Positions 54,163 to 61,530 of a DNA stretch of 64,000 bases are shown here, piece after piece. Positions within the stretch are counted from its first letter, which is position 1; each line of letters begins with the position of its first letter. The stretch is taken from contig CANNEE010000009.1 in NCBI GenBank assembly GCA_947503555.1, forward strand, positions 124,001-188,000. The letters run 5' to 3'. The notes under the pieces were generated by a model that was given only the letters and a program-made list of their open reading frames with translations, searched no databases and was not told the DNA's origin. The position numbers and the translations under genes are program-made. The stretch is from an uncultured Shewanella sp. (GTDB taxonomy: Bacteria; Pseudomonadota; Gammaproteobacteria; Enterobacterales; Shewanellaceae).

Positions 54163-55739
54163 TAACTTGCTCCAACTTGGTTGTTATTAGTGGATGTCGA
54201 AAAAACAATCGTGGCTATGGTGCCACCTTCAGGATTATCACAATAGCTGAGATCGCCGCCGTAATGGCTCTCTAAGAGTCGTTTAGCAATATAGACTCCC
54301 ATTCCTGAGCCTTCGGCTTTGGTGGTAATATGGGGCTCAAATAATCTGCTTGCCACTTCAGGGGAAATTCCTTCGCCCCAGTCTGTCACCTGAACGGTAA
54401 TTTGTTCATCCTTTTGCTGCATATTAATAGCAATTCTCGGAGCTTGGGGCTGTGCTTCCACCGCATTTATCATGACCGCATGAATGATCGCGCGTAATTC
54501 GGCTTCGGCTCCAGGGACGCTATAGCTGATATCGCTATCATTGAACTCGACTTGCGGCTTAAGTCCAGCGATGGATAGTTCTATCAGAATATCTTGTACT
54601 ATCTGGTTAAGCGGAATTTGTCTGCTTCTGTCCATGGCATCGGATGAGAGAGTCAATAACGACTGAATACTCTTATCTAATAGATTAATTTTTTGCTGAA
54701 TTTTTTGGCTCATTTTAAGACGCGTGTCGCTATCTTGCTCATGGGAAAGCGCATCGGATAATAGGCCTAAAGTGTGCAATGGGTTACGAAGACTGTGGGC
54801 GATCCCACGAGTAATCTGACCTAGATCGGCCAGATGCTTTTGCTGATTCATCAGTTGCTCTTTCTCTGTCCACCTTAGCAACTGACGGCTCATATGGTTA
54901 AAGCCTGCCAAAATCTGTTTGATTTCGGCGACACCTTGCTCCTTTAACTCGATGCCAAGCTGCCCTTCACCTAGCCTTCTATGACCTTGGGACAACTGGC
55001 TTAGCGGGCGGCTGACATGATGACTTAACCAATAAGCGAGCAACAGTGCCAGCACACAGGTTGCTACGATAAGTAGTAACATGGATTCACTAAAGCGCTC
55101 TAGTTGCTCTTTGGCACCTTGGCTATCGATACTGATATCACGAGCAAAATGTATGGGAGTATCACTTGCAGTTTTGACCACCATCACCTTGCCATCATCT
55201 ACCCAAGACTCAGTACTAATTTCGATGTTCTTTAAGGCCGATTGCAATTTCTGCTGATATTCCTTCGCGGTCTGGCGCCTGGCCTCGATCAATTCCTGTC
55301 GATGCAGCTCTATTTTATGTTTCTCCTTTGCCAACAATGCCGCGACCTTAGCTTTAAGCTCAACTGTTCGCGCTTTTTGTGCTTGCTTCTCTTTGGGATC
55401 TAACTGAGCGACAAAAGCTTCAACTTCAATGTCATTGGCTATCTGCTTTATCTCTTCATCAAGCGTAAATATCGCTTCATCGACTCCTTCAAGCTGATCG
55501 GCTAGCAGTTCAACCTCATCAATATGATGTTCAATTTGTGGTGATTGAATAGCAAATTCCGTCAATTGATCCGCCTGCTCGATCACCACATTAACTAGGT
55601 TTTCAGACAACACTTTAGAGGTTTGTGCTAACTCAGTTTGCAACTGACTCTTAAAGTAGTGAGTAATAAATACCTGAGTCCCTCCTAGTAATAGAATTAA
55701 GGCTCCAAATACTAAAAACATGTAGGCTTTTATCGACAT
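54162..55739 (-). CDS. Sensor histidine kinase
   Basis: A 525-residue inner-membrane kinase. Two helices flank a large, charged, coiled-coil-rich periplasmic domain (residues about 30-205), then HAMP (YWLSHHVSRPLSQLSQGHRR), dimerisation/phosphorylation His in ITRGIAHSLRNPLHTLGLL, and HATPase with NAVEAQPQAPR, DWGEGISPE and GSGMGVYIAKRL. It pairs with the NtrC-type regulator that directly follows. Signal unknown; the layout resembles ZraS. Confidence 0.92.
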   Translation of the reverse strand: MSIKAYMFLVFGALILLLGGTQVFITHYFKSQLQTELAQTSKVLSENLVNVVIEQADQLTEFAIQSPQIEHHIDEVELLADQLEGVDEAIFTLDEEIKQIANDIEVEAFVAQLDPKEKQAQKARTVELKAKVAALLAKEKHKIELHRQELIEARRQTAKEYQQKLQSALKNIEISTESWVDDGKVMVVKTASDTPIHFARDISIDSQGAKEQLERFSESMLLLIVATCVLALLLAYWLSHHVSRPLSQLSQGHRRLGEGQLGIELKEQGVAEIKQILAGFNHMSRQLLRWTEKEQLMNQQKHLADLGQITRGIAHSLRNPLHTLGLLSDALSHEQDSDTRLKMSQKIQQKINLLDKSIQSLLTLSSDAMDRSRQIPLNQIVQDILIELSIAGLKPQVEFNDSDISYSVPGAEAELRAIIHAVMINAVEAQPQAPRIAINMQQKDEQITVQVTDWGEGISPEVASRLFEPHITTKAEGSGMGVYIAKRLLESHYGGDLSYCDNPEGGTIATIVFSTSTNNNQVGAS

Positions 55740-56027
55740 AAGCTTCCCAAAATACTCGCCTATTCTCAGTATTCACTCGATTAGGCATTCATCACTGGTT
55801 TTATACTATCAAAGCTTAGCTATCAAAATTTAGGCCAATCGTAATTTGATTAGCATAAGCCCTGTAAATACAAGCACAACTCTTTGGTTAGTAAAACAAA
55901 TCATAAAATTAGTTACTCCATTATTGTACAAGGCACCAAATAATTCATTAATGATTTCCCCATATGAGGAGATGACTCCCGATATCAGTTAGTTACCTAT
56001 GACAACAAACTCACCTTCACCATTGCC

Positions 56028-56052
56028 AATTTCAACATATACTGTTGAAATT
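56028..56052. promoter_or_regulatory. Palindrome, candidate regulator binding site
   Basis: AATTTCAACA and TGTTGAAATT are perfect 10-bp arms around TATAC. It lies about 16 bases upstream of the sigma54-like promoter of the lipoprotein gene. Confidence 0.55.
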
Positions 56053-56068
56053 AAAGACTTTAATTATT

Positions 56069-56085
56069 TTGGCATAGTCTTCGCT
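56069..56085 (+). promoter_or_regulatory. Sigma54-like promoter of the lipoprotein gene
   Basis: TTGGCATAGTCTTCGCT has GG and GC exactly ten bases apart as in -24/-12 promoters and ends 61 bases before the ATG. Confidence 0.6.
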
Positions 56086-56146
56086 ATTGGAAGTTAGGAA
56101 ATAAAGCCACACGATATCTAACAAACGAAATATTGAGGGACTGACT

Positions 56147-56914
56147 ATGAACTTAACTCCTATTACTAAAGCTATCATTCCAGCCGTTTTTGCCCTAAGT
56201 GCTTGCGGAACCATAGATTCCAGTATCGCAGCGCCAACCCATGACAGAATCATCGAATACAAATCTGATACGGTTACAACCAAAGTCTTTCAAAATGATG
56301 AACTAGACACTGAAGTCAAAGTTGACCACCAAGGTAACGATCTGGCATTTAGCTTTTCAAAAGACCAATTAAAAGACAAAGCCTATATAGAAAGCACGCT
56401 AAGCCCATTACCGGAAAAAGCACGTAAAGAAGTCACCGAGCTGCTTGAGCGGTTAGATAACAAAGAGGTCGTGACCTTAGTGTTAGATGATGAGATCACA
56501 ACCAAGAGCCTTTCTCCTGAGCAGGAGAAGAAACTCAAAGCAAAATTGGCAAAGTTAGAAAAGCAGCTTTCACAAAAGGTGGCCAAAATCGAAGCCAACG
56601 CCAGAAAAATGGAGAGCAAGGCGAGAGAGATAGAGATAAAAGTACTTAAAGAGATGGAAGGCTTAGAACTTGAAGAGCTCAACATTGAGCTAGATATCGA
56701 TAATATTACCGATCAAATTCATGACGTGGCCATGCAGCTTCATGATATTCACGTGGAAAAACTAGGTTCAGATCATCAGTTTATCGTCATTAAAGATAAA
56801 GCGTCTTTTAACGGAGATATCGCTGAATATCAAACTCAACAAGTGATCAAACTTATCGACAAAAACAAGCTTTCTGAAGAGCAAAAGCAAGCGATTAGAG
56901 AAGCATTAAAGTAA
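56147..56914 (+). CDS. Putative periplasmic coiled-coil lipoprotein
   Basis: A 255-residue protein with a lipobox (FALSACGT). After an Ala/Ser-rich linker it has about 100 residues of strongly charged coiled coil (KAKLAKLEKQLSQKVAKIEA). It could be a stress-responsive periplasmic protein acting with the adjacent two-component system, as ZraP does with ZraSR, though no sequence likeness to ZraP is seen. It is divergent from the kinase gene and has its own sigma54-like promoter. Confidence 0.65.
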   Translation: MNLTPITKAIIPAVFALSACGTIDSSIAAPTHDRIIEYKSDTVTTKVFQNDELDTEVKVDHQGNDLAFSFSKDQLKDKAYIESTLSPLPEKARKEVTELLERLDNKEVVTLVLDDEITTKSLSPEQEKKLKAKLAKLEKQLSQKVAKIEANARKMESKAREIEIKVLKEMEGLELEELNIELDIDNITDQIHDVAMQLHDIHVEKLGSDHQFIVIKDKASFNGDIAEYQTQQVIKLIDKNKLSEEQKQAIREALK

Positions 56915-57077
56915 TTTTCATTAAGTGACTAGACTAACTTAGCGGCTAAATTCATGATCCGCTAAGTTAGCTTTAACAAAAGCGTAAAGTTTGTGAGCTC
57001 AAACATAGAAACTGAGTAAAATAATAGGTTATTCTGCAACTGAATTAAACAATAACACTAGTCAGAGGCAGCAAATT

Positions 57078-57422
57078 ATGTGGTGGCGTGTTTTACTTAT
57101 TTTTCTAGCTTATTTACTCGTAGGTGCGCACTTCTTACGTTACGAACAATATGAATTTGCTATTGGTTTTGCCCTCGCTCCAATTCTACTTTTTATCAAA
57201 GCCAGTTGGTCAACACGTTTACTGCAAATTGGCTTATTAGTCAGTGCCATTCTGGTCTGGGGCGTCAGTGCCTATGACTATATTCAGATCCGCATAGCCA
57301 TGGGTGAGCCTTGGTTACGCCTCTCTATCATTATGTCCGGTGTGATTCTATTTACCTGCTTAGCTGCAGCATCAGGTAACGGCATTATCAAAAAGCGCAG
57401 AAACCGCTCTCCATTTGCATAA
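57078..57422 (+). CDS. Small membrane protein (114 aa)
   Basis: Four hydrophobic segments (LLIFLAYLLVGAHFL; FAIGFALAPILLFI; IGLLVSAILVWGVSAYDYI; SIIMSGVILFTCLAAASG) and a basic C-terminus KKRRNRSPFA. AGAGGCAGC lies before the ATG. It resembles uncharacterised Shewanella/Vibrio membrane proteins. No function inferred. Confidence 0.65.
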   Translation: MWWRVLLIFLAYLLVGAHFLRYEQYEFAIGFALAPILLFIKASWSTRLLQIGLLVSAILVWGVSAYDYIQIRIAMGEPWLRLSIIMSGVILFTCLAAASGNGIIKKRRNRSPFA

Positions 57423-57682
57423 CGAGCACAATCTAGAATATGCAGTTGTACTAAGCACAACTGCATATTTGACCTCAAACTAGCTCATCACTCAACTTCC
57501 ATTCAATTTATAAGTCAGCCTGTAAGCCATCTCGTCTCAACTCAAGATTCACATACATCTCTATCTAGCGCTTTTATGCCCCAAAACTTGTCTGCCTTTG
57601 AATGAAGGCTGGTGACATTTCTTAGTTAACTTTAACCAAACTTGGTATTGGGCTGTATGCTAATAGCGTCTATCTTCATTAT

Positions 57683-57872
57683 TATCTATCACCTGCGGTG
57701 AGCAATATGTGCAGAAGCTTCTGCTACACGCCGTGAATCCTTCCTTGGAGGCTCGACGATGGCATCTGATGTGAAAGGATTCACAAATGCCGTGATGACA
57801 GGACGTCAAGAAGCGGCCCTGCCATCAACATCCGCAGCCGCTTCTGCACTGGGGATATCTATCTCTTCGATT
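57683..57872 (+). repeat. Shewanella-type repeat element, copy 1
   Basis: Starts TATCTATCACCTGCGG and ends TCTCTTCGATT. Shares with copy 2 the start, the segment GCTTCTGCTACACGCCGTGAAT (copy 2: GCTTCTGCGACACGGCATGAAT), CCGTCAAG-like and CAGCCGC boxes, and the end. Confidence 0.6.
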
Positions 57873-58023
57873 CACACCACATTTGTCAGAATAAAAAGCT
57901 AAGCCTTACCTCATTTATGCCCCAAGTGAGGTGGCCTTCAAATAAAGGGGGAGTACATTCAAGGGAGAAGCGTTTGGCTGAGTTGATATCTGATAGCTTT
58001 GTAGCAACGCCTAGGCTTATTGA

Positions 58024-58159
58024 TATCTATCGCCTGTCCGGCGGGGGGATGTACAGACGCTTCTGCGACACGGCATGAATATATCTGACCGTCAAGGAAC
58101 GGCCTTGTCACGCACGGTCACAGCCGCGCATGCACTTCAGCTCATTACTCTCTTCGATT
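58024..58159 (+). repeat. Shewanella-type repeat element, copy 2
   Basis: Starts TATCTATCGCCTGTCC and ends TCTCTTCGATT; about 55 bases shorter in the middle than copy 1. A short remnant of the same type (ACGGCGTGAATATG) is at 42437-42472. Confidence 0.6.
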
Positions 58160-58227
58160 TAGTAGCCTGCAATACTACTAACAATCAAGATATCCGCTGT
58201 TTTGATTGATTCCGTATTTCCACTGAT

Positions 58228-58381
58228 TAGACGGAAAAAGTCCGCATTTCCTGAATAGTGCTAACATACCAAATTTGGCGTTTGCTTTTGATATCTATAT
58301 AAAATAAGCGTATTGTGTCAAAAATTTAAATGCGTGATAGACGGAAAAATTCCGTGTTTAAACACGGAATTTTTCCGTCTA
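58228..58381. repeat. Palindrome and half copy, MITE-like
   Basis: TAGACGGAAAAATTCCGTG (58338) continues into a perfect 44-bp palindrome to 58381. A single arm with two or three changes, TAGACGGAAAAAGTCCGC, occurs at 58228. The outer copies are inverted relative to each other, giving a roughly 154-bp unit with terminal inverted repeats. Confidence 0.7.
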
Positions 58382-58442
58382 ATACACTGTTATGTGTTTT
58401 TCAGAGTCCGTGGCAAAATTTATGTTCTAAACATGGAGAAAA

Positions 58443-59108
58443 TTGGTGTCTAGTGAGAAAGAAACCCTCGGGAGGTTATACCTGTGGCAAGTAGCACTTA
58501 ATAGAATTAGTGATCTTTTGGCACTGAGACAACGAGTTGATCGTTTCTGTAACTCTGGAAGACCACAGAATATCACTGAGCTATATGACGAGGAACGTGC
58601 GCGATTACAAACTGGCTTACGTCTTGAAGGTGAGGCCCTAGATAACTTTGAAGGTAAGCACGGTTCTTTATTTCCAGACATACATGATGTTCACTTAATT
58701 GATGAATTATTAACTGAAGAAATAATCATCAAATTTTGTACTATTTTTAACGATGGTTACGGTATGGCTGGTGTCATTTCAGGCAACAGGAAAACATTTT
58801 GGGAGCCTATACTCGATGATTTGATTTCTGAAGCATTTACAGGAGATGTTCGCCAAAGCTTTTATCAGTTTATTGAGCAAGCTAAAGCATATCGTAATCA
58901 GCAGGGTGCGCATTTTGATCATCAAAGCTTTTACGTAAAGCATGGTGATAAAAAACCCAATGAGGATGGGCTTATATCTCATGTGGGTTGGAGTAGTGCT
59001 TTACTTACCTTTGACTGGAATTTTGTAGCTGAAACTATGCCTAAGCTTAATAAAGCTTTAAATGGTTACATTATAAAGCTACAGCAGCAAGCTAACCTAG
59101 GTGCATGA
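58443..59108 (+). CDS. Integron cassette protein, HEPN-like motif
   Basis: A 221-residue, mostly helical protein of no recognised family. Residues 151-157 read RNQQGAH, an Arg-Asn-x4-His arrangement like the RNase motif of HEPN-domain toxins, but helical context alone cannot prove it. The start is TTG 58443 or GTG 58446 after GGAG. The stop lies 16 bases before an attC-like site, so it is the first cassette of the cluster. Confidence 0.6.
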   Translation: MVSSEKETLGRLYLWQVALNRISDLLALRQRVDRFCNSGRPQNITELYDEERARLQTGLRLEGEALDNFEGKHGSLFPDIHDVHLIDELLTEEIIIKFCTIFNDGYGMAGVISGNRKTFWEPILDDLISEAFTGDVRQSFYQFIEQAKAYRNQQGAHFDHQSFYVKHGDKKPNEDGLISHVGWSSALLTFDWNFVAETMPKLNKALNGYIIKLQQQANLGA

Positions 59109-59123
59109 ACAGCCCAATCACAC

Positions 59124-59178
59124 ACATAACAAGTAAATCCAGGTGACGCTTACGGCGCACCTGATTTAGGCGTTATAC
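59124..59178 (+). repeat. attC-like site 1
   Basis: ACATAAC at the left, GTTATAC at the right. Inside, AAATC(C)AGGTG pairs with CACCTGATTT with one extrahelical C, which is the hallmark of attC folded bottom strand. 55 bases. Confidence 0.8.
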
Positions 59179-59194
59179 ATTCAGGAGAGTTAAA

Positions 59195-59641
59195 TTGAAA
59201 TCGGCACTATCTATACTTTTATTATTTCTTGTCTCAGGCTGTTCAAGTATTCATACTCAAAAAGGAATTGATCTAAACGATAAAAGTAGTTTCGTGACAA
59301 TTTCTACAGATACAGAGAAAAATAACCGTATCTTAAGCGGGTTAGATAAAAGGGTTGTAATTACTTCCCTAAATGGAAAAAGCTTATTCAGAATGGGGTG
59401 GGATTTTGTCTATCCGGATGTAGTACACGTGAAAGAAGGTGTTCAAACTATAGAGGTTAGGTTCAATCATATGAACAATTATGCAGATAGTTGTTTATGG
59501 GTAGATTCAAAGTTAGGTGAAAACTATATAGTCAAAAAAGAAATACGTGACTACTTTGTAATGTTTTGGATCGAAAATATTGATACGGGAGAAAGGGTTG
59601 GTGGTATCTGTGGATCAGAGCCAAGCAAAAAGAATGTATAA
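59195..59641 (+). CDS. Cassette-encoded putative lipoprotein
   Basis: A 148-residue protein with a lipobox (LLFLVSGCSS). The body is beta-rich (VVITSLNGKSLFRMGWDFVY; VHVKEGVQTIEVRFN), with two Cys late in the sequence. The start is TTG with AGGAGAG upstream. The stop codon overlaps the left consensus of attC-like site 2. Cassette genes are typically of unknown function; this is no exception. Confidence 0.65.
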   Translation: MKSALSILLLFLVSGCSSIHTQKGIDLNDKSSFVTISTDTEKNNRILSGLDKRVVITSLNGKSLFRMGWDFVYPDVVHVKEGVQTIEVRFNHMNNYADSCLWVDSKLGENYIVKKEIRDYFVMFWIENIDTGERVGGICGSEPSKKNV

Positions 59642-59737
59642 CAAGCCATTGCAGTGAGGGGCTTTTAACATTTGGCTTTCCTCACTGCGTTCGTTATTTT
59701 AGCAAAAAATTAAAAGCCCCTGAATGGGGCGTTGGTA
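59636..59737 (+). repeat. attC-like site 2
   Basis: GTATAAC at the left and GTTGGTA at the right. GCAGTGAGG pairs with CCTCACTGC and GGGGCTTTTAA with TTAAAAGCCCC. 102 bases. Confidence 0.8.
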
Positions 59738-59750
59738 TGACTTCCCACGT

Positions 59751-60155
59751 ATGAAATATATCGCGTTGATTTCAGGCTTGCTTCTATCTTGTTCCGTGGG
59801 TGCAACTGATCTTAGTGAGTGGCTAAAGGATACGAATCCACAAGGATATTTCCCTGAAACTGGGGATTACTCGACTTATCCAAATGCATGTAATGAGAGC
59901 ACATGTTTTCATCTGGTTGCGGTGTTCTACGCCACCCCATCGAATAAAGGAATGAGAAGGCTTGCGGTGTTTTCAGAAAATGGTAAATATTTAGGTGTTT
60001 ATTCGGGGTTTAATGAAATGCCGGTAAAACTCGTGGGAGTTCAGCTGATATTCCCTGAGTCAGAGTTTGGTAGCTCTATTAACTTTAATGGCAAGTTGCC
60101 TCCAGCTAGAGCCTACATTGACGGTCAGCACTTTGAATTTGAGCCCAAGCCATAA
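59751..60155 (+). CDS. Cassette-encoded exported protein
   Basis: A 134-residue protein with signal peptide MKYIALISGLLLSCSVGA. A longer frame starts at 59724 but that lies within attC-like site 2. The mature part is rich in aromatic and Gly residues; ACNESTCFHLVAVFY has two Cys that may pair. Periplasmic. No family recognised. Confidence 0.6.
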   Translation: MKYIALISGLLLSCSVGATDLSEWLKDTNPQGYFPETGDYSTYPNACNESTCFHLVAVFYATPSNKGMRRLAVFSENGKYLGVYSGFNEMPVKLVGVQLIFPESEFGSSINFNGKLPPARAYIDGQHFEFEPKP

Positions 60156-60182
60156 CAAAGCCAGCCAGAGGGACCAAAAATT
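60150..60182 (+). repeat. Degenerate attC-like remnant 3
   Basis: CATAACAAAGCC with a short following segment resembles the left part of an attC, but no right half is present before the next gene at 60183. Confidence 0.4.
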
Positions 60183-60503
60183 ATGCGTGTGAAATTAACT
60201 ATCACCTTACTACTTTTAAGTTTCTCGATTCTTGCAAATCCAATTGCCGAGGAATGGGAAAAATTAGATGATGAATATCATTTTCTAGTACAAAGTAATG
60301 ATTATAAACGTGCACTTAAAGTAGCGCTAAAACTAAACAGCATTGACCCAGCAAATTCAACTGCCTTGCTATATATAGTTCTGGCATCAAAGAAATCTGG
60401 TGTTGAATTGCCCAAATGGGTAATGTCAAACCCGTGGCCTACAGCAACTAATAAAGACTTGTTCAATAGAAAAATGGCAGAAGAAACCCTCAAGGGTAGC
60501 TAA
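60183..60503 (+). CDS. Cassette-encoded exported protein
   Basis: A 106-residue protein with signal peptide MRVKLTITLLLLSFSILA. The mature part has a TPR-like helix pair (YKRALKVALKLNSIDPANSTALL). The stop overlaps attC-like site 4. Probably shares a cassette with the preceding gene because the site between them is incomplete. Confidence 0.55.
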   Translation: MRVKLTITLLLLSFSILANPIAEEWEKLDDEYHFLVQSNDYKRALKVALKLNSIDPANSTALLYIVLASKKSGVELPKWVMSNPWPTATNKDLFNRKMAEETLKGS

Positions 60504-60600
60504 CAAGTCAATCAAGGGAGCGACACAAATCAATTGGCTTGTCGCTCGTTCCTCGCTAAAGTATAACCAATTGATTTTATGCCTCTTATTGAGGCGCCAC
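60498..60600 (+). repeat. attC-like site 4
   Basis: AGCTAAC at the left; AATCAATTGG pairs with CCAATTGATT and GAGCGACA with TGTCGCTC. The right end reads GAGGCGCCAC instead of a GTT core, so it may be inactive. About 103 bases. Confidence 0.7.
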
Positions 60601-60855
60601 CAATACTTTTCCTAATCCTTCAGTCTACCTTTAGAGTGTTTCCGTTAACGCACTTTTGTCCAATTATCAGCTTCAGTTGCCGCACTGTGTTTGTGAAATT
60701 GAATTTTAGGCCAGTCTGTACAAATACAAGAGCTAGCCAACTAACTGCATTCAGGTTCAGCCATAGTTAAGCAGAGTATATGTAAAATAAACAATTATTG
60801 GCAGCTTAGTGCGGATACCGTACACTAGGTCAACTCAGTTAACACAGGTATGACA

Positions 60856-61530
60856 ATGAGAATATTGGTCGTTGAGGATGATCCTATCCTTTCCCATCAT
60901 CTTAAGGTGCAATTATCAGAACTTGGAAATCAGGTTCAAGTCGCTCCCACGGCACAAGAAGGCTTTTTTCAAGCGACAAATTACCCTATCGATGTGGCAA
61001 TTGTCGATTTAGGATTACCGGATCAAGATGGTATTAGCCTAATCGAAAAGATTCGCGCACAAGATGTCAAAGCCCCTATTCTCATTCTCACTGCCAGAGT
61101 TAATTGGCAAGATAAAGTTCAGGGCCTCAATGCCGGTGCCGACGACTATCTTGTAAAGCCTTTTCAAAAAGAAGAACTGGTCGCTCGCCTCGATGCACTG
61201 GTTCGCCGTAGCGCAGGCTTTGTTAAACCACAAATAAGCAGCGGCCCTTTGCAAATTGATCTCGCGGCGAAACAGGTATCACTCAATCAAGAGCCTATGG
61301 AAGTGACCGCCTTTGAATATCTAATCCTTGAGTATCTAATGCGTCACTGCCATGAAGTGGTTGCAAAACAGCGCTTACTCGATGTGATCTACGGTGATAA
61401 GGAAGGCGATCCTAATACCATTGAAGTGATGGTCAGTCGATTGAGAAAGAAGCTCACCAAAGGCGGCTTAGACAACCCAATCGCAACGATTCGTGGTCAA
61501 GGATATAAATTTAATTTGCCATGCAATTAA
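60856..61530 (+). CDS. OmpR/PhoP family response regulator
   Basis: A 224-residue regulator. Receiver with acidic pocket RILVVEDDPIL, phosphorylated Asp in AIVDLGLPDQDG, Lys in DDYLVKPF; C-terminal winged helix with EVTAFEYLILEYLMRH and RKKLTKGG. Closest in form to PhoP, and the downstream kinase is PhoQ-like. ATG 60856 has AGG seven bases before it; ATG 60850 would leave no space. Its stop overlaps the kinase start by ten bases. Confidence 0.9.
   Translation: MRILVVEDDPILSHHLKVQLSELGNQVQVAPTAQEGFFQATNYPIDVAIVDLGLPDQDGISLIEKIRAQDVKAPILILTARVNWQDKVQGLNAGADDYLVKPFQKEELVARLDALVRRSAGFVKPQISSGPLQIDLAAKQVSLNQEPMEVTAFEYLILEYLMRHCHEVVAKQRLLDVIYGDKEGDPNTIEVMVSRLRKKLTKGGLDNPIATIRGQGYKFNLPCN

Larger units (their letters stand above)
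55740..56146. other. Divergent regulatory region kinase / lipoprotein
   Basis: No gene. Contains the palindrome at 56028-56052 and the sigma54-like promoter at 56069-56085 described separately. Confidence 0.5.
57423..58442. other. One-kilobase gene-free block rich in repeats
   Basis: No solid gene. It holds two related repeat units, 57683-57872 and 58024-58159, preceded by TTTATGCCCCAA in both cases, then a 44-bp perfect palindrome near its right end. A 47-codon frame inside the first repeat (57759-57902, MASDVKGFTNAVMTGRQEAA) is probably part of the repeat, not a gene. Confidence 0.6.

Noticed and set aside
57759-57902. 47-codon frame MASDVKGFTNAVMTGRQEAA and on
   Set aside because: Lies entirely within repeat copy 1 and lacks a ribosome site; similar frames may occur wherever the repeat does. 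Possible but not supported as a gene.
60579-60770. 63-codon frame downstream of the last cassette
   Set aside because: Overlaps attC-like site 4 and has no ribosome site or recognisable features.
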